Below are positions 27,194-36,859 of a stretch of DNA of 64,000 bases, in pieces. The stretch comes from Stenotrophomonas maltophilia (GTDB lineage: Bacteria > Pseudomonadota > Gammaproteobacteria > Xanthomonadales > Xanthomonadaceae): the NCBI RefSeq assembly GCF_003205835.1, contig NZ_CP029773.1:2450501-2514500 (forward strand). The letters are read 5' to 3'. The position numbers and the translations under genes were made by a program. Below the pieces are notes generated by a model. The model searched no databases, was not told the origin of the DNA, and worked only from the letters and a program-made list of their open reading frames with translations. Each line of letters starts with the position of its first letter. Within the stretch, counting starts at the first letter, position 1.

Positions 27194-28075
27194 TCAGCCC
27201 ACCGCGCTGAGTGCACGGACCGAACACGCGCCATCGCCAGCGCGGAGCAACTGCTCCTCCAACGCTTCGATCGCGGGCGTCCGGACGGCTGCACTGCGCA
27301 TCAGCCGGAAGCTCGCGGCGGGGAGCACAGGAAGCCCCAATCCACTGCCCGCAATCATCAGGCCATCCTGGATGTCATCCTGAAGAGCGACAGTAATAGC
27401 GAGCCCGGACTTCGCAGCCGATCGCAGGCCCTGCTGGTTCGCCGAGGTAAAGGTGACGCGCCATTCCAGGCCGGCTTCAACAAGTGCTCCGATGCACACG
27501 TCGCGGTGCATGCACGGGCTGGGCGCGAGTGCGAGTGGCAGCGCCTTCTCCGGTTCGTACTCAAATCCCGAGCCGATGGCCCAGACGAAACGTGTCCGCC
27601 TCAGAACCGGCCACTCAACGTCCTCCCGCAGGAACAGGTTCACCGCCAGGTCGAGTGTTCCCGCCTGTATCTGTTCGTTCAGTGCCCCATAGGACTCCAC
27701 GACTACATCCAGCCGCACCGCGGGGAACCTGCGGGAGAAGCGCGACAGCATTGCGGTCAGCCGGTCGCCGGCATAGGTCTCTGGCACACCCAGGCGCACT
27801 GCCCCGGTAACAGGCGTCCTCTGGAACCGGCGAACCAGCAGGCTCTGGGCAGCAAGAATCTGCTCGGCATGTCGCAGGAAGTCTTCGCCGTCTTCGGTGA
27901 GTGTCACGCTTCTCGTGGTCCGTTTCAGCAAGGCGCTGCCCGCCTGCTCTTCCAGCTTCCGGATCTGGTGGCTGATGGCGGATTGGCTGAGGTTCATGCG
28001 CTCACCCGCCTTGGTGAAGCCGCCGGTCTCTACGACGGCGACAAAGGCACGCAGCAGGTCGGGGTCAAAGAACAC
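27194..28075 (-). CDS. LysR-family transcriptional regulator
   Basis: Protein of 293 residues with a clear LysR HTH (LLRAFVAVVETGGFTKAGERMNLSQSAISHQIRKLEEQAGSALLKRT, about 7-55) and an effector-binding domain. The start is GTG at 28075. It is divergent from the DHA2 exporter at 28227, the standard layout in which a LysR protein controls the adjacent pump. Confidence 0.88.
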   Translation of the reverse strand: MFFDPDLLRAFVAVVETGGFTKAGERMNLSQSAISHQIRKLEEQAGSALLKRTTRSVTLTEDGEDFLRHAEQILAAQSLLVRRFQRTPVTGAVRLGVPETYAGDRLTAMLSRFSRRFPAVRLDVVVESYGALNEQIQAGTLDLAVNLFLREDVEWPVLRRTRFVWAIGSGFEYEPEKALPLALAPSPCMHRDVCIGALVEAGLEWRVTFTSANQQGLRSAAKSGLAITVALQDDIQDGLMIAGSGLGLPVLPAASFRLMRSAAVRTPAIEALEEQLLRAGDGACSVRALSAVG

Positions 28076-28087
28076 CGGGGCAATCCA

Positions 28088-28136
28088 TGATGAGGATTGA
28101 TCAATTCTATTAAATCAAATCATTTTTATCATCATG
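28088..28136. promoter_or_regulatory. AT-rich divergent promoter between LysR and MFS genes
   Basis: A sharp AT-rich block (ATTGATCAATTCTATTAAAT then TCAAATCATTTTTATC) in GC-rich surroundings. It contains TTGATCAA and T-N11-A-type dyads of the sort LysR proteins bind. Exact promoter boxes cannot be fixed by eye. Confidence 0.5.
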
Positions 28137-28226
28137 GAAGTCCCTCCAAGATGGCCGCTCACTTGAAACGCGCAGCTGCAGTCGACCCGGCAGTGCGCCA
28201 GATCCCGGACCTGCCTGAGGAGACCC

Positions 28227-29783
28227 ATGACTTCCCTTTCACCTGCCGCTCGAGACCGCCTGACGCTTTCTGCGGCGTGCTTGGCTTCCCTGATGTTCGG
28301 GCTGGAAATCTCCAGCGTGCCGGTCATCCTGCCGATTCTGGAGACAGAGCTTGGCAGCAGCTTCAGCGGCCTGCAGTGGATCATGAATGCCTACACCCTC
28401 GCCTGCACGACGGTGCTGATGGCGGCTGGCGCACTGGCGGATCGGTACGGGCGCAAGCGCATCTTCGTGATCAGCCTGTTGCTGTTCGGCATCACATCCC
28501 TGGCCTGCGGCCTTGCTCGAAGCGGAACGGCGTTGATCGTGGCTCGATCGCTGCAGGGTGCGGCGGGAGGCGCAATGCTGGTCTGCGTGTTTACAGTGCT
28601 TTCCCATCAGTTCAGTGACTCCGCACAGCGAGCCAAGGCCTTTGGCATCTGGGGCGTGGTCTTTGGCATAGGGCTGGGTTTCGGACCGGTCATTGGTGCT
28701 GGCGTTGTTGTCATCAGCAGCTGGAGCTGGGTGTTCCTGGTGCATGCGCCCCTGGCAGTGGGCGCGACAGCTCTCGCCGTTCTGGGCATCCGGGAATCGC
28801 GGGCGCCAAGCCAGCGGAAACTGGACCTTGCAGGAATCGTCTCGCTGTCAGTGGCCGTCTTTTCCTTCACCTGGTACATCACCCAGGGCATTCCTGCAGG
28901 CCTTGGAAGCGCCTCTTCCATGGCGGCCGCTCTGGTTGCCGTCATCAGCCTGGCGGTATTCATCGCGGTCGAGCGCAGGGTGCCGGACCCGATGTTCGAT
29001 TTTTCCATCTTCGGCAACCGGCGCTTCTCGGGCGCATTGCTGGGCTCGATGGGCATGAACTTCAGTTTCTGGCCACTGATGGTGTACCTGCCACTGTTCT
29101 TCCAGCACGGACTTGGCTACTCAAGCATCGCGACCGGCCTGTCTGTCCTGGCATACACATTGCCGTCGCTGCTGCTGCCGCCTTACGGCGAGCGTCTCGC
29201 TGTGCGCTTCGGGCCTGAGCGCGTGATCCCCGTCGGGATGTTTGCCATGGGCGGCGGGATGCTCATGATGGCGATCGGTGCAGGCGCGGAAAACGCGAGC
29301 TGGCTGACCCTGCTGCCAGGCTGCATTCTTGCGGGCTCGGGCCTGGGGGTGATCAATACGCCCATCACCAACACGACGACCAGTTCCGTGCCCAGCGACC
29401 GCGCTGGCATGGCATCCGGCATGGATACCAGCGCCAGATTCATCAGCCTGGCCATCAACATCGCCGTGGTGGGGTTGATTCTGGTGAAAGGTACTTGCTA
29501 CGCACTTGAAACAAACCTGCCCGGGGGCGATCCTTCGCATCTGCGATCGCTTGCCGAGGGGTTGTCCGCTGGTACAGTGCGCCTGGATGGGCTGACGGCC
29601 GCAGCCCAGGTTGTCTCCAGCGACGTTGCGCACCAGTCGCTGCTTTTCGGCTATCGGCTTGCCATGGCCTACGCGGGCGCATGTGCCTGTGCCCTGGCCG
29701 TAGTCAGTGCGCTTACGTTCCGGGGCGATCATCCCGGGCCCACATCGTCCGCCGGGGAATCGAAACTGCCGGAAGACATCTGA
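28227..29783 (+). CDS. DHA2-family MFS drug exporter (EmrB/QacA type)
   Basis: Protein of 518 residues with about fourteen membrane helices. Motif A (GALADRYGRKRIF) after helix 2 and the DHA2-type segment SLQGAAGGAMLVCV are visible. Long for a 12-helix carrier, as expected of the 14-helix drug:H+ antiporters. No partner membrane-fusion gene is adjacent, so it probably works as a single inner-membrane pump. GAGGAG lies ten bases upstream of the ATG. Confidence 0.9.
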   Translation: MTSLSPAARDRLTLSAACLASLMFGLEISSVPVILPILETELGSSFSGLQWIMNAYTLACTTVLMAAGALADRYGRKRIFVISLLLFGITSLACGLARSGTALIVARSLQGAAGGAMLVCVFTVLSHQFSDSAQRAKAFGIWGVVFGIGLGFGPVIGAGVVVISSWSWVFLVHAPLAVGATALAVLGIRESRAPSQRKLDLAGIVSLSVAVFSFTWYITQGIPAGLGSASSMAAALVAVISLAVFIAVERRVPDPMFDFSIFGNRRFSGALLGSMGMNFSFWPLMVYLPLFFQHGLGYSSIATGLSVLAYTLPSLLLPPYGERLAVRFGPERVIPVGMFAMGGGMLMMAIGAGAENASWLTLLPGCILAGSGLGVINTPITNTTTSSVPSDRAGMASGMDTSARFISLAINIAVVGLILVKGTCYALETNLPGGDPSHLRSLAEGLSAGTVRLDGLTAAAQVVSSDVAHQSLLFGYRLAMAYAGACACALAVVSALTFRGDHPGPTSSAGESKLPEDI

Positions 29784-29953
29784 GGATTGAGCAGAACATG
29801 CTGCGCCCATCCGTGCGGCGCCCCTTCGTAAAACTGGCCACGGTTATCGGCGGAATGGCAGAATGCCGTCAAGCCCGCCGCAACTTGATTGATGATGCGG
29901 CCGATGTTCTTTCGGGTCGGAAACAATCTGTGGCATGGAGGCAGGAGATGTCC

Positions 29954-30406
29954 ATGATGCCGGGCAGGTTCTCAGCGAAGTTCGCGGCGCTCTTTGTTTT
30001 GATGGTTGCCGCCTGCACCTCCGTGCCCCCGCTGGCAGGTGCCAGGGAGGCCCGATCACCGGTCCTTGTCAAGCTCCCGCCTGAGCAGAGTGCGGTCCTT
30101 GCAACCGGGCTGCTAAGGGGAGTACTGCAGCCAATCAATGGCTGTGTCTACTTCGTGGACCCAGGTGGCACGGCTTATCTTGCGGCATGGCCCGATGGTT
30201 ACTCGCTGGCCATGAGGGGAAACGTTCCCATAGGGGTGCAGGACGTACGATCGGGGAAAATGATGGCATTCGGAATCGCTGCATCATTCGGAGGAGGTCA
30301 TGGAAATGATCTGCTCCGTTCGCGCCTTGCCGCGACCATCCCGGCGGGCTGCAGCGGCCCACTCATGACCATTCATTTGATACGCCAGGCAAAGGGGCAG
30401 CCATGA
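29954..30406 (+). CDS. Putative lipoprotein of unknown function
   Basis: Protein of 150 residues. The start ATG (29954) is six bases after GGAG. The N-terminus is a lipoprotein signal (AKFAALFVLMVAAC), with the lipobox VAAC and Cys about residue 20. Mature part has no known motif; it contains GCVYFVDPGGTAYLAAWPDGY and a Gly-rich FGGGHGND. The gene follows the exporter by 170 bases, so co-transcription is possible but not obvious. Confidence 0.65.
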   Translation: MMPGRFSAKFAALFVLMVAACTSVPPLAGAREARSPVLVKLPPEQSAVLATGLLRGVLQPINGCVYFVDPGGTAYLAAWPDGYSLAMRGNVPIGVQDVRSGKMMAFGIAASFGGGHGNDLLRSRLAATIPAGCSGPLMTIHLIRQAKGQP

Positions 30407-30459
30407 CCCACATGTACGCGAGGGTATCCCTCCATGGACGGCCGCGAACGGCCGCCGGT

Positions 30460-31443
30460 TCATCGCAAGGCCGTTGATCCCCTCACCACGCACCGGCCCG
30501 TCATCACCAGCCGGCGTACCGGCAGCTCCGGCGCGCGCAGGCGCTCAAGCAACAGCGACATCGCTGCGCGCCCCATCTCTTCGACCGGCTGTTCGATCAC
30601 GGTGATGCCCGGTTCGACCAGCTCGGTCCAGCGTTCGTTGTCAAAGCCCGCCAGCGCCAGCGCGTCCGGAATTGCCAGGCCTGCACTGCGGGCGGCCTTC
30701 AACGCTCCCATGAGCAGCAGGCTGTTGCTGGCGACCAGCGCCTCCGGCCGCGATGGGCCGGCCAGCCACTGATCGACCGTTGCAATGGCCGCTTCAGCCG
30801 TGGGCTCAACCTCGCGGTAATCCGGCTGAAGCCCATGTGTACGCATCGCAGCGAGATAGCCGTCGCGACGTTCGGCCGCCGTGGTGCTGGTGCTGCCGAA
30901 CAGGCCGCCGATGCGGCGATAGCCGCGCGCGACCAGATGCTCGACCAGGCCCGCCATCGCGGCCGGATTGTCGAGCACCACGCTGTCGATCGATCCGCCG
31001 GGTGCGGCGCGGTCCACCAGCACCGTCGGATAGTCCAGTGTGAGCCGCTCCAGCCGGCCCACCGTGGTCCGGGTGGGCGCGAAGATCAGTCCACTGATGC
31101 GCTCCTCGTGCATCAACTGCAGATACAGCGCCTCGCGCTCGGGGTCCTCGTCGGTGTTGCAGAGGGTGACGCGCAGGCCTTCGCGATAGGCAACCTCCTC
31201 CACCGCTCGGATCAGCGCCGTGAAGAACGGGTTGCGGATGTCCGCCACGATCAGCCCGATGATGCCGGTGTGCCGGGCACGCAGGCGCCGTGCCTGCAGG
31301 TTGGGGTGATAGCCGGTCTGGCGGATCGCCGCCTCCACCCGGCCACGCACGGCCTCGCTGACCGGGCCGCCGCCGAGCACGCGCGACACCGTGGACTTGG
31401 AGACCCCCGCCACGCGCGCGACGTCGTTGATGCTGATGCTCAT
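30460..31443 (-). CDS. fruR: LacI-family fructose operon repressor FruR
   Basis: Protein of 327 residues with a LacI HTH at the N-terminus (SINDVARVAGVSKSTVSRVLGGG) and hinge, then a periplasmic-binding-like effector domain (TGIIGLIVADIRNPFFTALIRAVEE). It is divergent from fruB. Two palindromes built on GGAAC...GTTCC occur in the shared spacer, one beside each gene, so it probably represses both. The effector in related systems is a fructose phosphate. Confidence 0.9.
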   Translation of the reverse strand: MSISINDVARVAGVSKSTVSRVLGGGPVSEAVRGRVEAAIRQTGYHPNLQARRLRARHTGIIGLIVADIRNPFFTALIRAVEEVAYREGLRVTLCNTDEDPEREALYLQLMHEERISGLIFAPTRTTVGRLERLTLDYPTVLVDRAAPGGSIDSVVLDNPAAMAGLVEHLVARGYRRIGGLFGSTSTTAAERRDGYLAAMRTHGLQPDYREVEPTAEAAIATVDQWLAGPSRPEALVASNSLLLMGALKAARSAGLAIPDALALAGFDNERWTELVEPGITVIEQPVEEMGRAAMSLLLERLRAPELPVRRLVMTGRCVVRGSTALR

Positions 31444-31444
31444 T

Positions 31445-31455
31445 GGAACCGTTCC
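31445..31455. promoter_or_regulatory. FruR operator 1
   Basis: GGAACCGTTCC, an odd-length palindrome two bases upstream of the fruR ATG. It shares the GGAAC/GTTCC half-sites with the operator beside fruB. Confidence 0.65.
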
Positions 31456-31552
31456 CGGAAACTTTCACTGTTCGAGGCCGGATGGCCATTCAGGACAATG
31501 CTAACGCCAAAGGACTATTGGCTTTTTGTGCAGTGCACATTGAAATGATCAG

Positions 31553-31566
31553 TGGGAACGTTCCCA
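31553..31566. promoter_or_regulatory. FruR operator 2
   Basis: TGGGAACGTTCCCA, a perfect 14-bp palindrome 34 bases before the fruB start. A GTG start at 31552 would put coding sequence over it, which is one reason to reject that start. Confidence 0.75.
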
Positions 31567-31599
31567 ATACGCCACAGCACCCCTTTGCCGGAGCCCGCC

Positions 31600-34110
31600 T
31601 TGCAGCCCTTGACTACCCCTGCCCCCGTCAGCCGGGAATTGATCCGCCTGGATGCGCGGGCGCTCGACAAGGCCGACGCCATCGCCCAGGTGGCGCAGAT
31701 GCTGGTCGCTGCCGGCTGCGTTGCGCCGGCTTACGAGGCCAGCATGGGGCGTCGCGAGGCGTTGGCGAACACCTTCCTCGGCCATGGCGTGGCCATTCCG
31801 CACGGGCTGGGCGAGGACCGTCACCTGGTGCGCCGCGATGGCATTGCCGTGCTGCAGTTCCCGCAAGGCGTGGAGTGGAATCCGGGCCAGGTCACCCGCC
31901 TGGTGGTCGGCATTGCCGCCCAGTCCGATACCCACATCACCCTGCTGCGCCGGCTGACCCGACTGATCCAGGATGACGCAACGCTGCAGCGCCTGTTCAC
32001 CACGGCAGATGCGAGCGAGATCATCAGCGCGCTGACCGGCGATGTTGCGACCACGGCCCCCACTGTGCCGGTGACTGACCTGGCCGAGCGTTTCGACTGG
32101 ACCATCGCCTATCCCAACGGGCTGCACGCACGCCCGGCCACGCGCTGGGCTGAAACAGCGCGCGGCTTCGCGGCCCGCGCACAGGTCCGCGCGGGCGATC
32201 AGGCTGCCGATGCCAAGAGCCTGGTGGCGCTGCTGCAGCTCGGGTTGCGCCATGGCGACGCGGTCAGCGTGTCTGCCGAGGGCGCCGATGCCCCTGCCCT
32301 GTTGGCCGCGCTGCGCAAGGTCATGGACGGGCTGGTGGCACAGGAAAGGGCCGATGCCGAGCGCGCGGCGCAGCGCAAGGCCGCGCCGGTTGCGGGCTGG
32401 AATCCGCCCGACGCACAGGCGGCGATCGTCGGCATCGGCGCCAGCCCAGGCCTGGCGATCGGCCCGGTGCATGTGCTGGCCAGCACGCATGCCGACGTTG
32501 CTGACCGCCCCACCCCGCTCGGCGAAGGCGGCGCACGCCTGCAGGAGGCGCTCAGCCGCACCCGCCAGCAGCTGGCTGCACTGCAGGACGACACCCAGCG
32601 CCGGCTCGGCGCCTCGGATGCGGCAATCTTCAAGGCGCAGGCCGCGCTGCTCGACGACACCGATCTGATTACCCGTACCTGCCAGCTGATGGTCGAAGGC
32701 CATGGCGTTGCGTGGTCCTGGCACCAGGCCATCGAGCAGATCGCCTCCGGCCTGGCGGCACTGGGCAACCCGGTGCTGGCCGGGCGCGCCGCCGATCTGC
32801 GTGACGTGGGCCGGCGCGTACTGGCACAGCTTGATCCGTCCGCAGCGGGTGGCGGCCTTGCCGACCTGCCTGCACATCCTTGCATCCTGCTCGCTGCTGA
32901 TCTGTCGCCGTCCGACACGGCCAACCTCGATACCGGTCGCGTGCTCGGCCTCGCCACCGCGCTGGGCGGGCCGACCTCGCACACCGCGATCCTCTCGCGC
33001 ACGTTGGGCCTGCCGGCGCTGGTCGCCGCGGGCGCGGAGCTGCTGGCGATCGGCCCGGGCCGCGAGGCGATCATCGATGGCAGCAGCGGGCGCCTCTATC
33101 TGTCGCCGTCCGAGGCCGATCTCGCCTCGGCACGTGCGTGGATCGCCGAACAGCAGCAGATCCGCGAGCGTGAAGCGGCGCAGCGCGCGCAGCCGGCACA
33201 GACCCCTGACGGCCACCGCATCGACATCGGCGCCAACGTCAACCTTCCCGAGCAGGTGCCGCTGGCACTGGAGCAAGGCGCGGAAGGCGTCGGCCTGATG
33301 CGCACCGAATTCCTGTTCCTCGAGCGCGGGAGCACGCCCAGCGAGGATGAGCAGTACGCCACGTACGTGGCGATGGCCAAGGCACTCGACGGCCGCCCGC
33401 TGATCGTGCGCGCGCTCGATATCGGTGGCGACAAGCAGGTCGCTCATCTGGAGCTGCCACGCGAGGAAAATCCGTTTCTCGGCGTGCGTGGCGCGCGCCT
33501 GCTGCTGCGCCGCCCCGACCTGCTGGAACCACAGCTGCGTGCGCTGTATCGCGCGGCGAAGGACGGCGCACACCTGTCCATCATGTTCCCGATGATCACC
33601 TCGGTGCCCGAGCTGATCGCACTGCGCGCCATCTGCGAACGGTTGCGCGCCGCGCTCGAGGCACCCGAAGTACCGATCGGGATCATGATTGAAGTCCCTG
33701 CCGCAGCAGCCCAGAGCGATGTACTGGCGCGCCATGCCGACTTCTTCTCGATCGGCACCAACGACCTGACCCAGTATGTGCTGGCGATCGACCGCCAGAA
33801 CCCGGAACTCGCGGCCGAGGCCGACAGCCTGCACCCGGCCGTGCTGCGCGCGATCCGCGCCACAGTGGAAGGCGCACGCCTGCATGGACGCTGGGTTGGC
33901 GTCTGCGGTGGCCTGGCCGGCGATCCCTTCGGCGCAATGCTGCTGGCCGGCCTGGGCGTGGACGAACTGTCGATGACCCCGAACGACATCCCGGCCGTGA
34001 AGGCACGCCTGCGTGGCAACGCGCTGGCCGATCTGCAAGCGCTGGCCACTACCGCGCTGGACTGCGAAACCGCCGAGCAGGTGCGTGCCCTTGATGGAGC
34101 GCACGCATGA
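31600..34110 (+). CDS. fruB: Fructose PTS multiphosphoryl transfer protein (EIIA-HPr-EI)
   Basis: Protein of 836 residues from a TTG start with GGAG six bases upstream. Three phosphotransfer modules in order: EIIA-Fru with His68 (GVAIPHG), HPr with His176 (NGLHARPA), and enzyme I with His461 (GGPTSHTAIL), then the EI catalytic domain (TEFLFLERG, IGTNDLTQYVLAIDR, CGGLAGDPFGA). It takes phosphate from PEP and passes it to EIIBC-Fru. One polypeptide replaces the separate EI and HPr of enterics. Next gene overlaps by ATGA. Confidence 0.95.
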   Translation: MQPLTTPAPVSRELIRLDARALDKADAIAQVAQMLVAAGCVAPAYEASMGRREALANTFLGHGVAIPHGLGEDRHLVRRDGIAVLQFPQGVEWNPGQVTRLVVGIAAQSDTHITLLRRLTRLIQDDATLQRLFTTADASEIISALTGDVATTAPTVPVTDLAERFDWTIAYPNGLHARPATRWAETARGFAARAQVRAGDQAADAKSLVALLQLGLRHGDAVSVSAEGADAPALLAALRKVMDGLVAQERADAERAAQRKAAPVAGWNPPDAQAAIVGIGASPGLAIGPVHVLASTHADVADRPTPLGEGGARLQEALSRTRQQLAALQDDTQRRLGASDAAIFKAQAALLDDTDLITRTCQLMVEGHGVAWSWHQAIEQIASGLAALGNPVLAGRAADLRDVGRRVLAQLDPSAAGGGLADLPAHPCILLAADLSPSDTANLDTGRVLGLATALGGPTSHTAILSRTLGLPALVAAGAELLAIGPGREAIIDGSSGRLYLSPSEADLASARAWIAEQQQIREREAAQRAQPAQTPDGHRIDIGANVNLPEQVPLALEQGAEGVGLMRTEFLFLERGSTPSEDEQYATYVAMAKALDGRPLIVRALDIGGDKQVAHLELPREENPFLGVRGARLLLRRPDLLEPQLRALYRAAKDGAHLSIMFPMITSVPELIALRAICERLRAALEAPEVPIGIMIEVPAAAAQSDVLARHADFFSIGTNDLTQYVLAIDRQNPELAAEADSLHPAVLRAIRATVEGARLHGRWVGVCGGLAGDPFGAMLLAGLGVDELSMTPNDIPAVKARLRGNALADLQALATTALDCETAEQVRALDGAHA

Positions 34111-35063
34111 GCGCCCACGCCCTCACCGTTACCCTGAACCCGGCGATTGACCAGACCGTGCGGCTGGCGCACCTGCAACCGGGCCATGTGCATCGTGCCC
34201 GCAGCTCGCGCGACGACGCCGGCGGCAAGGGCATCAACGTGGCCGCCTGCCTGGCCGATTGGGGCGTGCCGACCACCGCGATGGGCGTGCTCGGCAATGG
34301 CAACGACGGCGTGTTCAGCGCGTTGTTCGCCGAGCGCGGCATCGCAGACGCTTGCCTGCGCGTTGCGGGCCGCACCCGCACCAACATCAAGCTGGTCGAC
34401 GAGCCCAACGGCGAGACCACCGACATCAACCTGCCCGGCCTGTCACTGTGTGACGCCGATCTGGACGCGGTATCGCGCCGACTCGACGCCCTGCTCCAGC
34501 CGGACCAGCCAGTGGTGCTGTCCGGCAGCCTGCCGTCCGGGCTGCCAGCCGATGCATGGGCGAGACTGCAGGCGCAGGCGAGCGCCGCCGGTGCGTGCGT
34601 ACTGCTGGACACCAGTGGTGACGCACTTGCCGCCGCGTTGAGCGGCGCACAGGGCGCACTGCCCTACGCGATCAAGCCCAACCGCCACGAACTGGAGGCC
34701 TGGACCGGCACGCCACTGCCGGATCGCAGTGCCCTGCGGGCTGCGGGCCAGGCCTTGGTCGAACGCGGAGTCGCACTGGTAGCGATCTCGATGGGCACTG
34801 ACGGCGCGCTGTTCATTGATCGCAGCGGCGCTCTGGTCGCGCGACCGGCGCGACTGGCACGCGGCAGCACGGTCGGTGCCGGCGATGCCATGGTCGCCGG
34901 CATTGCCGCCGCATTGCTGGAGCCCTCCCTGGATCTGACGGGTTGCGCCCGATTGGCGACGGCGTTCTCGATGAGCCGGCTGGAGAGCGGCGACGCGCGA
35001 CGACTGGACCCGGCGCAGGTGCGCGCGTGGACCGGCGATGTACTGATCGAGCGGTTGGATTGA
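34107..35063 (+). CDS. fruK: 1-phosphofructokinase
   Basis: Protein of 318 residues in the PfkB family. The N-terminal GGKGINVA motif binds substrate; the C-terminal STVGAGDAMVAGIAAALLE contains the catalytic Asp (GAGD). It phosphorylates fructose 1-phosphate, the product of the PTS, to fructose 1,6-bisphosphate. Overlaps fruB by four bases and precedes fruA by 75. Confidence 0.95.
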   Translation: MSAHALTVTLNPAIDQTVRLAHLQPGHVHRARSSRDDAGGKGINVAACLADWGVPTTAMGVLGNGNDGVFSALFAERGIADACLRVAGRTRTNIKLVDEPNGETTDINLPGLSLCDADLDAVSRRLDALLQPDQPVVLSGSLPSGLPADAWARLQAQASAAGACVLLDTSGDALAAALSGAQGALPYAIKPNRHELEAWTGTPLPDRSALRAAGQALVERGVALVAISMGTDGALFIDRSGALVARPARLARGSTVGAGDAMVAGIAAALLEPSLDLTGCARLATAFSMSRLESGDARRLDPAQVRAWTGDVLIERLD

Positions 35064-35138
35064 AACCCCTGCAGAGGGTGCTGCGGCTGGCCCGCCCGCC
35101 TCCTGCAAGGACGAACCCGAAGAATTCCAGGAGTGCCC

Positions 35139-36845
35139 ATGCAAGCTTCCACCGTAGTCATCGCCGCCGGCGAACGCAGCATCGAGGCGGTTCTTGCCGC
35201 CGAAGCGCTGCGCCGCGCCGCCCGCCAGCAAGGGGCTGAACTGGCGATCGAAATCCGCAGCGACCAGGGCGTGACCGGGGCACTGCCCGCCACGCAGGCC
35301 GCCGCCGCAACGCAGCTGCTGCTGGTGGGTGACGGCGAGGCGGATGCCGCCCGCTTCGGCAACGCCCAGGTCGTACGCGCCAGCCTCGGTGAAGTGCTGG
35401 ACGACCCGCTTGCCGTACTGGCGCAGCTTGCCGCGACGTCGGCAACCGCGCCCACCGCGGACGCCGGCAAGCACATCGTCGCCGTTACCTCCTGCCCGAC
35501 CGGCATCGCCCACACGTTCATGGCGGCCGAGGGCCTGCAGCAGGCGGCCAAGGCACTGGGCCACGCGATCCGGGTGGAAACCCAGGGCTCGGTCGGCGCG
35601 CAGGACGCATTGAGCGACGAAGAAATCGCTGCCGCCGACCTGGTGCTGATCGCCGCCGACCGCGAAGTCGATCTGTCGCGCTTTGCTGGCAAACGCCTGT
35701 TCAAGAGCGGCACCAAGCCGGCGATCAATGACGGCCAGAACCTGATCCGCAAGGCGCTGGTCGAGGCCGGCGTGCAGGCGGGTACGGCGGCTTCAGGCCG
35801 CACCACCGAAAAGGCCAGGGCCACCGGCCCCTACAAGCACCTGATGACCGGCGTGTCGTTCATGCTGCCGTTCGTCACTGCCGGTGGCCTGCTGATCGCA
35901 CTGGCGTTCGCGCTCGGCGGTATCTATGCCTTCGACGATGCACACAAGGGCACGCTGGCCTGGTCGCTGTTCCAGATCGGCGCCAAGTCCGGCTTCATGC
36001 TGATGGTGCCGGCGCTGGCCGGTTACATCGCCTACTCCATCGCCGATCGCCCGGGTATCGCGCCGGGCATGATCGGCGGACTGGTCGCGGTCAACATGGA
36101 TGCAGGCTTCATTGGCGGCATCCTGGCCGGTTTCATCGCCGGCTACGGTGTGCATTGGATCAACCGTGCGCTGCGCCTGCCGCGCAGCCTGGAAGGCCTC
36201 AAGCCGGTGCTGATCCTGCCGGTGCTGGGCACGCTGCTGGTCGGTCTGTTGATGATGTACGTGATCGGCACGCCGGTCGCCGGGCTGCTGGCCTGGCTGA
36301 CCGACTGGCTGCGCGGCATGCAGGGCAGCAGCGCGATTCTGCTGGGCCTGCTGCTGGGTGGCATGATGGCGGTGGACATGGGCGGGCCGGTCAACAAGGC
36401 CTCCTACGCGTTCTCCACCGCACTGATTTCCAGCCAGGTCTACACGCCGATGGCTGCGACGATGATCGGCGGCATGACGCCGCCGCTGGGTATCGCGTTG
36501 GCCACATGGCTGTTCAGCAGCCGCTTCACTGCCGAGGAGCGTGGCACGGCCGGTGCCGCGGGCGTGCTTGGCCTCAGCTTCGTGACCGAGGGTGCGATCC
36601 CTTACGCCGCGCGCGACCCGCTGCGCACCATTCCGGCGCTGATTCTCGGCTCGGCCGTGGCCGGTGCGATCTCGATGGCCGCAGGCGTCGAGCTGAAGGT
36701 GCCGCACGGCGGGGTGTTCGTGCTGCCGATCCCGAACGCGGTCACCCACCTTGGCGTCTACCTGCTGGCACTGGTGGCCGGCGTGGCCGTCACGGCGGTC
36801 GCGCTGCGCGTCCTCAAGAAGCCGGTCACGGCTCCCACCCTGTAA
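35139..36845 (+). CDS. fruA: Fructose PTS permease EIIBC
   Basis: Protein of 568 residues. N-terminal degenerate EIIB' domain (1-100), then EIIB with the phospho-cysteine segment [17 protein letters not shown] (about 110-126), then an EIIC membrane domain from about residue 235 with eight or more helices. The ATG at 35139 is chosen because CAGGAG lies five bases before it; an upstream GTG would overlap that site. Imports fructose with phosphorylation at C1. Confidence 0.95.
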   Translation: MQASTVVIAAGERSIEAVLAAEALRRAARQQGAELAIEIRSDQGVTGALPATQAAAATQLLLVGDGEADAARFGNAQVVRASLGEVLDDPLAVLAQLAATSATAPTADAGKHIVAVTSCPTGIAHTFMAAEGLQQAAKALGHAIRVETQGSVGAQDALSDEEIAAADLVLIAADREVDLSRFAGKRLFKSGTKPAINDGQNLIRKALVEAGVQAGTAASGRTTEKARATGPYKHLMTGVSFMLPFVTAGGLLIALAFALGGIYAFDDAHKGTLAWSLFQIGAKSGFMLMVPALAGYIAYSIADRPGIAPGMIGGLVAVNMDAGFIGGILAGFIAGYGVHWINRALRLPRSLEGLKPVLILPVLGTLLVGLLMMYVIGTPVAGLLAWLTDWLRGMQGSSAILLGLLLGGMMAVDMGGPVNKASYAFSTALISSQVYTPMAATMIGGMTPPLGIALATWLFSSRFTAEERGTAGAAGVLGLSFVTEGAIPYAARDPLRTIPALILGSAVAGAISMAAGVELKVPHGGVFVLPIPNAVTHLGVYLLALVAGVAVTAVALRVLKKPVTAPTL

Positions 36846-36859
36846 ACGGAACCTCGCCC

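Noticed and set aside
31552-31599. GTG start for fruB at 31552
   Set aside because: Would place coding sequence over the FruR palindrome; the TTG at 31600 has GGAG at proper spacing.
31549-34104. 851-codon ORF on the minus strand
   Set aside because: Antisense to fruB, whose three phospho-histidine motifs fix the real strand.
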